A stretch of 41,285 nt of DNA from an uncultured Porphyromonas sp. (GTDB taxonomy: Bacteria; Bacteroidota; Bacteroidia; Bacteroidales; Porphyromonadaceae). The stretch covers positions 1-41,285 of the forward strand of contig UWSO01000020.1 in assembly GCA_900538385.1 (NCBI GenBank). Reading direction: 5' to 3'. The notes beneath the pieces were generated by a model that was not told the DNA's origin, did no database searches, and worked only from the letters and a program-made list of their open reading frames with translations. Below, in pieces: positions 25,066-33,052 of the stretch. Both the position numbers and the translations under genes were made by a program. Within the stretch, counting starts at the first letter, position 1; the number at the start of each line of letters is the position of its first letter.

Positions 25066-25784
25066 TGAAGACGATGACGCTAGACGAGCTGAATAGGCTG
25101 ACGGCTCACCCTGAGGAGCTTAATCGCCATACGCTCTCGCCACTGGCCGAGCTGGTGGAGACCTATCCCTATGCGCAGAGCATCGTGATGCTCTACCTAC
25201 TCAACCTGTCAATCTTAGGCGACCTGCGCTACGAAGCGGAGCTTCAGCGCTGGGCTCCCCACCTACCGAGTCGGGAGAAGCTCTACCTGCTAGCTCGGCT
25301 GCACATGCCGCTAGCAGACTTGACGCCTGTGCTGGCTTGCGATCCGTCAGACTCCTTTGCTCTCGTAGATCAATATCTGCGGAAGGTGGCCGAGCGCGAG
25401 GGCCCGCTCTCTAACGAGCTAGAGTACGACACGGCAGAAGCTCTCCCCGCGGAGGAGCCTACCCCAGACTACTTCTCACAAGCAGAGTACGAGTCGGCAC
25501 CCTCTGATATGTCGCTCTCGGGGCTACTCTCCACACCATCTCCTGAAACTTCTCAAGCTACTGACCCCACTCCACAGCCTACGGTAACGCCTGCCGATGA
25601 TAAGGAGCCGAGCGATATGCTTTTCACCGAAACGCTAGCCTCCATCTACATAAAACAAGGGCATTACGAGCGAGCAAAACAAATTATTGAGGGGCTAAGC
25701 TTGAAATTCCCAGAAAAAATTAGTTACTTTGCAGTTCAATTGAATTTCCTCGAGAAGCTAATCGACAATGCTTCTCACTCATAA
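25065..25784 (+). CDS. Small TPR-like protein between lptE and secG
   Basis: 239 residues if it starts at GTG 25065, which overlaps the lptE stop (TAGTG); ATG 25074 is the alternative. No signal peptide. The N-terminal 110 residues are helical and Leu/Tyr-rich (LAELVETYPYAQSIVMLYLL). A Pro/Ser/Thr-rich linker (about 140-190) leads to one recognisable tetratricopeptide unit, TLASIYIKQGHYERAKQIIE. This kind of protein is often found at this place in Bacteroidetes between lptE and secG, so a role in envelope assembly is possible, but I do not know its function. Confidence 0.75.
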   Translation: MKTMTLDELNRLTAHPEELNRHTLSPLAELVETYPYAQSIVMLYLLNLSILGDLRYEAELQRWAPHLPSREKLYLLARLHMPLADLTPVLACDPSDSFALVDQYLRKVAEREGPLSNELEYDTAEALPAEEPTPDYFSQAEYESAPSDMSLSGLLSTPSPETSQATDPTPQPTVTPADDKEPSDMLFTETLASIYIKQGHYERAKQIIEGLSLKFPEKISYFAVQLNFLEKLIDNASHS

Positions 25785-25808
25785 ATACGCATTCATAGAC
25801 TAGTAGAC

Positions 25809-26198
25809 ATGCAAATCTTTCTAACCATCCTGATCCTCATCGCAGCTATCCTGCTGATCCTTATCGTCATCGTTCAGAACTCTAAGGGCGGTGGTCTAGC
25901 AGCAGGCTTCGGCGAGAGCAATAAGTACATGGGGGTACGCAAGACGACAGACTTCCTCGAGAAGGCTACATGGACGCTCGCAGGAGCTATGGTCGTGCTC
26001 AGCATTGCCAGCTCTTTCTTTGTGAAGCCTCACGTACAGGCTAAGCAGAGCGAAAGCTTCATCGAGCAGTCTCAGCAGAGCGCTCCTATGCTACCTCAGC
26101 AACCAGAGGCTACGCTGCCACTACCCGCAGCTCCCGCAGCCCCTGCAGCTGAGGCGCCTGCTACACAGCCTGAGACTCCGCAGCAGCCTGCCGAGTAA
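25809..26198 (+). CDS. secG: Preprotein translocase subunit SecG
   Basis: 129 residues: two membrane spans (about 1-22 and 55-75) linked by the SecG signature QNSKGGGLAAGFGESNKYMG. A Pro/Ala/Gln-rich tail (about 85-129) is an extension seen in Bacteroidetes SecG and has low complexity. SecG assists SecYE. It starts 24 bases after the upstream gene in the same operon, and a hairpin follows at 26247. Confidence 0.94.
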   Translation: MQIFLTILILIAAILLILIVIVQNSKGGGLAAGFGESNKYMGVRKTTDFLEKATWTLAGAMVVLSIASSFFVKPHVQAKQSESFIEQSQQSAPMLPQQPEATLPLPAAPAAPAAEAPATQPETPQQPAE

Positions 26199-26246
26199 CG
26201 CCTGAAGAGGCTTTCGCCAGCTAGGTAGCTCGTCAGATATTGATGA

Positions 26247-26278
26247 GGGGAGAACTCACTCTGGTGTGGGTTCTTCCC
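26247..26278 (+). terminator. Hairpin terminator after secG
   Basis: GGGGAGAACTCAC pairs with GTGTGGGTTCTTCCC (13 pairs including G-U), loop TCTG, followed by TTGGTTG. It lies about 50 bases past the secG stop and before the serS promoter. Confidence 0.6.
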
Positions 26279-26309
26279 TTGGTTGTGCCTATAAATGCAG
26301 AAGAAACTG

Positions 26310-26317
26310 TACCTTTG
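26310..26317 (+). promoter_or_regulatory. -7 box of serS-smpB
   Basis: TACCTTTG lies about 62 bases before the serS ATG. The nearest upstream TTG is further away than usual, so only the -7 element is convincing. Confidence 0.5.
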
Positions 26318-26379
26318 TAGCATAGCTTGTTGCCAAGCGTGACAAGCTCCTCACACGTAATAACTCAAAGAAGTAGGTA

Positions 26380-27654
26380 ATGCTTACCATCAAACAAATA
26401 TTGGATGACCCACAAGGAGTCATCGAGCGGCTCGCCGTCAAGCACTTTCCCGCAGAAGAGCCCATAGCAGCTATCATCGCCCAGGACAAGCTGAGACGCG
26501 ATGCACAGCACAAGAAGGACGACAGCCTGGCTCAGCAAAAAGTCCTCTCACGCTCTATCGGTGAGAAAATGAAAGCGGGGGCTCGCGAGGAGGCTGAGCA
26601 GCTCAAAGCCGAGGTGCAGGCACTCAAAGAAGTTTCTAAACAGGCTGAGGAGACGATGCGACAGGCTGAGGAGACGATGCGACAGCTCCTACTCTCCGTA
26701 CCTAATCTGCCACACCCCGATGTGCCACACGGCACCTCTGCCGAGGACAACCTATGCGTCGCTACGGGTGGTAAGATGCCGCACCTAGAGAATACGGCGA
26801 AGCTGCCACACTGGGAGCTGGCTAAGCAGTACGACCTCATAGACTTCGAGCTGGGAGTCAAGATCACGGGCGCAGGCTTCCCCGTATATAAGGGTAGGGG
26901 CGCAAGACTACAGCGTGCCTTGATCAACTTCTTCCTCGACAGAGCTACGGCGGCTGGCTTTCAAGAGGTCGAGCCTCCTATTATGGTCAACGAGGCTTCC
27001 GGTATCGGTACGGGGCAGCTCCCTGACAAGGAGGGGCAGATGTACCAAGTGCAGCTGGACAACCTCTACCTCATACCGACGGCTGAGGTGCCTGTGACCA
27101 ATATCTTCCGAGATGTCATCCTAGAGGCGGACCAGTTACCTATCTGTTGCACTGCCTATACGCCTTGCTTCCGTCGTGAGGCTGGTTCGTATGGCAAGGA
27201 TGTACGCGGTCTCAACCGTCTGCATCAGTTTGACAAGGTAGAGATCGTCTCCATCGACCGTCCCGATCACTCGTGGCAGCAGCTCGACAAGATGATCGCA
27301 CACGTCAAGAGCCTTGTCGAGGAGCTTGAGCTCCCTTACCGTATCCTCCGCCTCTGTGGTGGTGACCTAAGCTTTACGAGTGCGATGACTTACGACTTTG
27401 AGGTCTTCTCGGCTGCGCAGGAGCGTTGGCTCGAGGTGAGCTCGGTCTCTAACTTCGAGAGCTATCAGGCCAACCGCCTGATGTGTCGCTATCGTGACCC
27501 TGAGGAGGGGATCACCCTCTGTCACACGCTCAACGGTAGTGCTCTCGCTCTGCCACGTATTGTCGCTGCCCTACTAGAGAACAATCAGACGCCTGAGGGT
27601 ATTATCATCCCCAAGGCTCTGAGACCCTACACCGGCTTTGACAAGATAGACTAA
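26380..27654 (+). CDS. serS: Seryl-tRNA synthetase
   Basis: 424 residues. The N-terminal tRNA-binding coiled coil (about 30-105) is followed by the class II catalytic core: TAEVPVTN, motif 2 in CFRREAGSYGKDVRGLNRLH, and motif 3 near LNGSALALPRIVAALLENNQ. It charges tRNA-Ser. The second arm of the coiled coil contains an exact 21-bp tandem duplication (26641-26661 and 26662-26682), giving the heptad QAEETMR twice. smpB follows after 24 bases and is probably co-transcribed. Confidence 0.97.
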   Translation: MLTIKQILDDPQGVIERLAVKHFPAEEPIAAIIAQDKLRRDAQHKKDDSLAQQKVLSRSIGEKMKAGAREEAEQLKAEVQALKEVSKQAEETMRQAEETMRQLLLSVPNLPHPDVPHGTSAEDNLCVATGGKMPHLENTAKLPHWELAKQYDLIDFELGVKITGAGFPVYKGRGARLQRALINFFLDRATAAGFQEVEPPIMVNEASGIGTGQLPDKEGQMYQVQLDNLYLIPTAEVPVTNIFRDVILEADQLPICCTAYTPCFRREAGSYGKDVRGLNRLHQFDKVEIVSIDRPDHSWQQLDKMIAHVKSLVEELELPYRILRLCGGDLSFTSAMTYDFEVFSAAQERWLEVSSVSNFESYQANRLMCRYRDPEEGITLCHTLNGSALALPRIVAALLENNQTPEGIIIPKALRPYTGFDKID

Positions 27655-27678
27655 GCAATCGTCCCAATCCATACCGCT

Positions 27679-28149
27679 ATGGCTAAGAAAGGCAAGCAAT
27701 CCGCCCGAGCGATCAACATACGCAACAAGCGCGCGACCTATGACTATGAGCTCCTCGACCAGTACACCGCAGGCATCGTACTGGTCGGTAGTGAGATCAA
27801 GTCTATACGTGCGGGCAAAGCGGCTCTCGTGGATAGCTACTGCTACTTCTCGCGTGGTGAGCTGTGGATCAAGAATATGTATATAGCGGAGTACAGCTAC
27901 GCTTCCTACAATAACCATGTGGAGCGACGGGAGCGCAAGCTGCTACTCAACCGCAAGGAGCTACGCAAGCTCGAGGAGGAGATGAAGAACCCCGGTCAGA
28001 CGATCATCCCCGTGCGTCTCTTTATCAATGAGCGGGGGCTCGCTAAGTTGGTCGTTGCACTGGCCCGAGGTAAGAAGCAGTACGACAAGCGCGCAGCCAT
28101 ACGAGACCGCGAGGACAAGAGACGCCTAGAGCGTGCCATGCGCTTCTGA
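27679..28149 (+). CDS. smpB: SsrA-binding protein SmpB
   Basis: 156 residues. SmpB features are present: NKRATYDYELLDQYTAGIVL, GSEIKSIRAGKAAL, then the RNA-binding barrel, and a basic C-terminal tail (KKQYDKRAAIRDREDKRRLE) that acts in the ribosomal decoding centre. It works with tmRNA to rescue stalled ribosomes; no tmRNA gene was seen in this window. It is co-directional with serS. Confidence 0.96.
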   Translation: MAKKGKQSARAINIRNKRATYDYELLDQYTAGIVLVGSEIKSIRAGKAALVDSYCYFSRGELWIKNMYIAEYSYASYNNHVERRERKLLLNRKELRKLEEEMKNPGQTIIPVRLFINERGLAKLVVALARGKKQYDKRAAIRDREDKRRLERAMRF

Positions 28150-28291
28150 CGAACCGCAACAGTCGAGTTCTGTAGCATGCAGACGTTTCAATAGGTTCTA
28201 GCGAGGAGCTTCATAGCAAGCATCTCATGATTTGCAAGCGAATAGGATAATTCAAATTCAACTAACGAAAGTGTGTTCTTTCAGACTGTAT

Positions 28292-28891
28292 ATGAGGCTT
28301 ATTAAATTTGCATTTACAATCGTCGCTTGTCTCTTGACAGCGTGTGCTCCTGTTGCGACCAATTCAAATCCTCAGAGAAAGATTGACTCGGAGATCACAC
28401 GGTTGGATAGTATTGCGATAACACTAGCTGAAATTAGAGCCCTAGATCAAGGGATTAGAGACAACTCCAATCTTTACGTTGCAAACAGTCGGGCTTTCAA
28501 GCTCCATACTGATAGCCTTTGCTTTTCAAAAGCGATTTGGCTCATCGAGCGTTATGGGTATATCAACGATTTGGGAAAGTACAACGAGTCGTTCGGATAT
28601 CTATTGGAAGCCCTGCCCGCAGTTTTACTACATAATCCTCAAAGGTTGATAGAGCCACATGCTTATGACCTATTGAAGCGAGAGGTGGAAGCAGGTAGAC
28701 TATCTGCCGAATTTGTAGCCACCTTGCTTGATAAGTATTATGTGATGAAGGAGAAACGCACGTTGTACTTTTCGGAGTTTCGAAAGTGGTTACAACAGCC
28801 CTATCCTCAAAAGAGAGATCAGGCATTGTCTGACAGTCTCAGACAAGACTTAGGACTACCTGTGCTTCCAGACAGCCTATTCGTGTATTAG
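28292..28891 (+). CDS. Orphan lipoprotein, weakly DUF6624-like
   Basis: 199 residues from ATG 28292 (MRLIKFAFTIVACLLTAC, lipidated Cys18); the longer frame adds a non-signal segment and is rejected. Features include ALDQGIRDN, a YGYINDL turn, a central helix ending HNPQRL, and LLDKYYVMKEKRTLYF. The Asp-Gln-x-x-Arg, central His and Leu-x-Asp pattern recalls the DUF6624 family, but this is a weak visual match. Base composition is clearly more AT-rich than smpB next to it, and no promoter could be placed, so it may be acquired DNA. Function unknown. Confidence 0.65.
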   Translation: MRLIKFAFTIVACLLTACAPVATNSNPQRKIDSEITRLDSIAITLAEIRALDQGIRDNSNLYVANSRAFKLHTDSLCFSKAIWLIERYGYINDLGKYNESFGYLLEALPAVLLHNPQRLIEPHAYDLLKREVEAGRLSAEFVATLLDKYYVMKEKRTLYFSEFRKWLQQPYPQKRDQALSDSLRQDLGLPVLPDSLFVY

Positions 28892-29265
28892 GGCTGTATA
28901 ACCAGCTATACACGGCTCCCCTTTCAGACTTTTATCGGACAGCAATAAATCAAAAAGGAGACCCAAACACTTCTAGTAAGTGATTTGCGTTTTAGATTTC
29001 GTTAGTCTTACGCCTCGTGTGAGCGTAGCGACTTCGGGCTCAACGCACCACAAATGTTCCGATCGGACTGGATATCTGTCTGACATTTAGTTGTTTTGAC
29101 TATTATCTCTTTTTGGGGTAAATAAGAAACGGATTAACCGCCTTCTCTAGGAAGACGACTAATCCGTTTCTTCTGTTTTGTAGGGGTGTTATGCCCTAAA
29201 TATGAAGCATAGCTTGCCCTAAAGCTAGAGACTTAAAAGCCGAAGGCAAGCTTAGAGCTGGAGGG
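28892..29265. other. Intergenic gap between convergent genes
   Basis: 374 bases with no credible gene. The right half contains the bidirectional terminator at 29124-29172. The left half (28892-29100) shows no recognisable structure. Confidence 0.6.
29124..29172. terminator. Bidirectional terminator between the lipoprotein gene and nadA
   Basis: AAGAAACGGATTA (29124-29136) is perfectly complementary to TAATCCGTTTCTT (29160-29172). The loop has an inner CTTC/GAAG stem. T-rich and A-rich flanks on the two sides suit use in either direction for the convergent genes. Confidence 0.8.
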
Positions 29266-30198
29266 TTAGAACTGGAGCATCCGCTCGATGGAGCGCCACG
29301 CCTTCTGACGGAGCTCTTCGTCGACATGCACTTCGTACTGCTCGTAGAGGAGTGCGTCACGGAGTCCCTCGAGGGTGATCATCTTCATATATTCGCAAGT
29401 CTGATCGGGGAGGATCGGGATCAGCTCCTTGTCGGGATAGCGTCTCGTCATCTCGGCCAGCACCTCAGGCTCCGTGGCGATGATGTACTGCTTCAGGTCA
29501 GAGACCCCAGGACGATTGATGATCGTGGTGGTAGAGCCGATGATGCAGCGAGGATTGTCGACGATCGACTGGTCGCTAGCAGCTACCGACTCGGGGTGTA
29601 TCAGGATCTCTGCCTCAGGATAGCGATCCAGCATCGTGTGAACTAGCTCGGAGGAGATGTCAGCATGCACATAGCAAGCTCCCTGCCATAGATCCATCTC
29701 TCGTCCCGTCACATTCATGATGTACTGTCCGAGGTTCTTGTCAGGACCAAAGAGGATTGGCTTGCCCGTGGGGAGGGCACGTACGATCTTTAGCGCATTG
29801 GCACTGGTCACGCAATAGTCAGTGACCGCCTTGACAGCCGCTGTCGTATTGACGTAGCTAACCACAATCCCGTCGGGGTGCTTGACGCGCCAAGTGTTGA
29901 TGCCCTCAGCCGTGGCACCCTCAGCGAGGGTACAGCCAGCGTGTGGTACGGGGCAGAGCACCTTCTTATTGGGCGAAATGATCTTTGCGGTCTCACCCAT
30001 GAAGCTAACTCCGCAGAAGACAATCATGTCAGCCTCAGTATCGCCAGCGATCTGTGAGAGTGCCAGTGAGTCGCCTAGGTGGTCTGCGATGCGCTGTATC
30101 TCGGGGCGAGCATAGTAGTGCGCTAGGATGACCGCATTCTTCTGCTCCTTGAGCGTGCGGATCTCTTTGTAGAGAGCCTCTATCTGTTGTTGTGTCAT
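29266..30198 (-). CDS. nadA: Quinolinate synthase NadA
   Basis: 310 residues from ATG 30198 (MTQQQIEALYKEIR); an upstream in-frame ATG at 30240 adds 14 residues that lie against nadC and is less likely. It condenses iminoaspartate with dihydroxyacetone phosphate to quinolinate using a [4Fe-4S] cluster. The three cluster cysteines are in place with normal spacing: Cys89 (HAGCTLAEG), Cys175 (GACYVH) and Cys268 (TCEYMKMITL). Active-site HPE is present, followed by Ser instead of the common Cys, and the loop up to GST is about five residues longer than I expect. It is the last gene of nadB-nadC-nadA. Confidence 0.95.
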   Translation of the reverse strand: MTQQQIEALYKEIRTLKEQKNAVILAHYYARPEIQRIADHLGDSLALSQIAGDTEADMIVFCGVSFMGETAKIISPNKKVLCPVPHAGCTLAEGATAEGINTWRVKHPDGIVVSYVNTTAAVKAVTDYCVTSANALKIVRALPTGKPILFGPDKNLGQYIMNVTGREMDLWQGACYVHADISSELVHTMLDRYPEAEILIHPESVAASDQSIVDNPRCIIGSTTTIINRPGVSDLKQYIIATEPEVLAEMTRRYPDKELIPILPDQTCEYMKMITLEGLRDALLYEQYEVHVDEELRQKAWRSIERMLQF

Positions 30199-30246
30199 GT
30201 GTAAGTAGTCAGTTAGTGTGTTATGTGTAAAAGAAGTCAAGCCGCT

Positions 30247-31104
30247 CTATTGGATCGGCTTGATCTTCATGCTTATGTCGAAAGCCCGTACCGAGTGGGT
30301 CAGTGCTCCTATGCTAATGTAGTCCACGCCGACAGCAGCCACGGCAGCCAGACGCTCGGCCGTCATATTGCCCGAAGCCTCTACCTTAGCTTGTCCATCG
30401 ATGAGCTCGACGGCACGGCGCATCGTCTCTATATCCATATTGTCCAGCATGATGATGTCAGCGCCAGCGTCTATAGCCTCCTGCACCTCCTCCAGTGTGG
30501 TGGTCTCGACCTCAATCTGTATAGAGATCGGCAAATGAGGACGCACCTCCTCCACGGCAGGCAAGATGCCACCCGCCATGGCGATGTGATTGTCCTTGAG
30601 CATCACCATATCAGAGAGCGAAGCTCGGTGGTTAGTGCCCCCGCCGTCGCGTACCGCCATCTTGTCCGTGAGGCGATGTCCCGGAGCTGTCTTGCGGGTG
30701 TCTAGGATCTGTGTCTTGGTACCAGCGACGCACTGCACACATTGGTGGGTGTAGGTAGCGATGCCACTCATACGCTGCATGAAGTTGAGCATGATACGCT
30801 CAGCCCGTAGTAGATCAGCATAAGGTGCCTCGATGGTGGCTAGTATATCGCCCTTGCGCACCTCGTCGCCATCCTCATACTCTGATGTAAAGGTGATCTC
30901 CTCCTCAGGAGTACACCGACAGAGGACCATATAAGCTACCTCTAGACCAGAGATGATGCCGTCGTCCTTAGCTATCAGTGTGGCGATGGCTCGGTCGCTC
31001 TCGCTCAGTATGTAGCGTGTCGATAGGTCTCCCGTGGGAGCATCCTCACGGTAGGCTAGCTCGATAAGCGTGGCAAACTCCTCGCTGTTGTATATATCAG
31101 TCAT
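30247..31104 (-). CDS. nadC: Nicotinate-nucleotide pyrophosphorylase (quinolinate phosphoribosyltransferase)
   Basis: 285 residues with family motifs EDAPTGDLSTRY (N-terminus), ERIMLNFMQRMSGIAT, ILDTRKTAPGHR, VRDGGGTNHRASLSDM (phosphoribosyl and quinolinate binding), EVEVTT-like EVETTTLEEV and MLDNMD near the end. It converts quinolinate and PRPP to nicotinate mononucleotide. It lies 12 bases after nadB and 48 before nadA. Length is normal. Confidence 0.97.
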   Translation of the reverse strand: MTDIYNSEEFATLIELAYREDAPTGDLSTRYILSESDRAIATLIAKDDGIISGLEVAYMVLCRCTPEEEITFTSEYEDGDEVRKGDILATIEAPYADLLRAERIMLNFMQRMSGIATYTHQCVQCVAGTKTQILDTRKTAPGHRLTDKMAVRDGGGTNHRASLSDMVMLKDNHIAMAGGILPAVEEVRPHLPISIQIEVETTTLEEVQEAIDAGADIIMLDNMDIETMRRAVELIDGQAKVEASGNMTAERLAAVAAVGVDYISIGALTHSVRAFDISMKIKPIQ

Positions 31105-31116
31105 ACCTCTTGTGTG

Positions 31117-32736
31117 CTAATTGATCGGTTGATGTGTTATCTGTCCATTGAGCAGCCTCGTTCGATAGGCTTCGCTCTCAGGCAATGTCTCTGTATAGTC
31201 GCTTCGATAGTGACCTCCACGGCTCTCCTCACGCAGTAGTGCTGCATGCGCCATCATGTGCGCCACCTCTACCCGTCTGCGGGTCATGTAGGCGTGGATG
31301 CTGTGCTGTGAATCCTCTGCGAGCGTGTCGGAGAGATGCTGTAGCTCATGTAGCGCTTCTATCAGTCCCTCCTTAGAGCGGATGATCCCCACCCGGCTCA
31401 TGAGTATGTCGCCCATCTGTCGATTGATCTTTGTCTGCTGCTCTAGTGCATAGATCTGCTCTTTGTCTAGGCTCCACGACAAGTCTGGCAGATTCGTCGG
31501 AACTGCTAGTGATGCTGTATCAGTAGGCGTGATCGGGTGTGCGATCGCATAGTCAGCGATGCGCTTGCCGAAGACGATGCACTCAATGAGCGAATTGGAA
31601 GCCAAGCGGTTGGCACCCATCACTCCAGTCGAAGAGACCTCTCCGACAGCGTACAGTCCAGGCAGGCGGGTGCACCCGTTGAGATTTACGCCAATGCCCC
31701 CCACCGTGTAGTGCGCTGCAGGGGCCACGGGGATCTCGTCTGTAATGTCTAGTCCCAGCTGGCGGCAGTGCTCTGAGATGGTCGGGAAGCGCTGTAACAG
31801 TCGCTTCGGGTCGATGTGTCTTAGTCTCAGTCGTACATGGTCGCTACCCTCCTCCTGCATCTTGAGGAAGATGCTCCGCGCGACCACATCTCTCGGAGCC
31901 AGCTCTGCTAGAGGGTGAAGTGCGGGCATAAAGCGCTCACCATGCTTGTCCACAAGGTAAGCACCCTCGCCACGTACCGCCTCACTAATGAGAAAAGAGG
32001 CATACCCCGGCAAATAAAGTGCTGTGGGGTGAAACTGTATAAACTCCAAGTCCATCAGCTCGGCACCCACCTCACTGGCTAGCCACAAGCCATCGCCTAG
32101 AGCCGTGGGGGGATTGGTCGTGGGGTAGTAAAGAGCAGCAGCACCGCCTGTGGCTAGTACGACAGCCGATGCGACGATCGTGTCGTAGTGATGTGCACGC
32201 TCATCATAGGTCACCAGCCCCTGACAGTGCGACCCGTCGGCAGTGCGCAGGACCTGTACGGCACTGTGATGGTCGAAGATTGTGATGTGTTTCGCCTTCC
32301 TGACCTGCTCGATCATAAAGGTGGTGACCAGCCGTCCCGTAGCATCTCCACCAGCGTGGAGGATGCGACGATGGTGATGCCCCCCCTCGAGACCAAGGGC
32401 TAGGTGTCCATCCTCGCTGTCGAAGGTCATACCCATCTGGATCAACTCATTGATCCGGTCGGGAGCTTCGTCGGTCAGTACCTTGACCGCTTCGGGGATA
32501 CAGAGCCCACGTCCTGCTACGATCGTGTCTTCGTAGTGATCTGTCGGTGAGTCCTCCTGGTCAGTGACGGCAGCCATACCACCCTGTGCGTAGTAGGAGT
32601 TGCTCTCCTCGATGGTGCGTCGAGCGATGAGGGCTACTGACCCATGCTGCGCTAGAAAGTAAGCGCAGTAAAGCCCCGCCAGGCCGCCACCTATGATGAT
32701 GTAATCATATCGCTGAGGAGATTGCTGCTGTTTCAT
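31117..32736 (-). CDS. nadB: L-aspartate oxidase
   Basis: 539 residues. The FAD-binding N-terminus is YIIIGGGLAGLYCAYFLA, followed by SNSYYAQGGMAAV (flavin site), GGHHHRRILHAGGDATG and HYTVGGIGVN (substrate/capping region), EVSSTGVMGANRLASNSL, and a C-terminal helical domain. It oxidises L-aspartate to iminoaspartate for NadA. It is the first gene of the operon, with a -7 box (TACATTTG) about 75 bases upstream. I recognise no NAD-responsive operator or riboswitch in the leader. Confidence 0.97.
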   Translation of the reverse strand: MKQQQSPQRYDYIIIGGGLAGLYCAYFLAQHGSVALIARRTIEESNSYYAQGGMAAVTDQEDSPTDHYEDTIVAGRGLCIPEAVKVLTDEAPDRINELIQMGMTFDSEDGHLALGLEGGHHHRRILHAGGDATGRLVTTFMIEQVRKAKHITIFDHHSAVQVLRTADGSHCQGLVTYDERAHHYDTIVASAVVLATGGAAALYYPTTNPPTALGDGLWLASEVGAELMDLEFIQFHPTALYLPGYASFLISEAVRGEGAYLVDKHGERFMPALHPLAELAPRDVVARSIFLKMQEEGSDHVRLRLRHIDPKRLLQRFPTISEHCRQLGLDITDEIPVAPAAHYTVGGIGVNLNGCTRLPGLYAVGEVSSTGVMGANRLASNSLIECIVFGKRIADYAIAHPITPTDTASLAVPTNLPDLSWSLDKEQIYALEQQTKINRQMGDILMSRVGIIRSKEGLIEALHELQHLSDTLAEDSQHSIHAYMTRRRVEVAHMMAHAALLREESRGGHYRSDYTETLPESEAYRTRLLNGQITHQPIN

Positions 32737-32812
32737 ATACTACTATTGCCTGTTAACTAAGTCGTACTATGCAGAGCTTGTAATTATAGCTCGCAGAGTA
32801 CTGTTGTGCAGG

Positions 32813-32820
32813 CAAATGTA
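32813..32820 (-). promoter_or_regulatory. -7 box of the nadBCA operon
   Basis: TACATTTG on the minus strand, about 77 bases before the nadB ATG. No clear -33 TTG. The rest of the 32737-33052 gap holds no gene; its right end carries the start region of the protease gene. Confidence 0.5.
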
Positions 32821-33015
32821 GTGAAATAATCCTTACGAACGAGTGACGACGACCCTGAAAACACATATTTCCCAGCTCGACGCCTTCAATTGCAATACGC
32901 TCAAAGCAATTGAGTCTCTTCCATTACATATCTGACAGTGGCTCCAAACAAAACGGAGTAATACGTGAGGCTTGAAAAAAGATTGCAAAAGACTAGATGC
33001 TCAGAATGTTTTTTG

Positions 33016-33023
33016 TATCTTTA
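33016..33023 (+). promoter_or_regulatory. Candidate -7 box of the C10-like protease gene
   Basis: TATCTTTA (one mismatch to TAnnTTTG) about 30 bases before the ATG, after a T-run. The -33 element is not convincing. Confidence 0.35.
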
Positions 33024-33052
33024 CAACCAAAGACATCATCAACTAATCTAAT

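Noticed and set aside
29266..30198. NadA has HPES where most relatives have HPEC, at first sight a lost iron-sulphur ligand.
   Set aside because: Spacing shows the three cluster cysteines are Cys89, Cys175 and Cys268, all present. The Cys after HPE is not a ligand, so the enzyme should be functional.
32737..33052. Possible NAD-responsive riboswitch or operator before nadB.
   Set aside because: Only a -7 box is recognisable; no conserved stem-loop or known repressor palindrome was visible.
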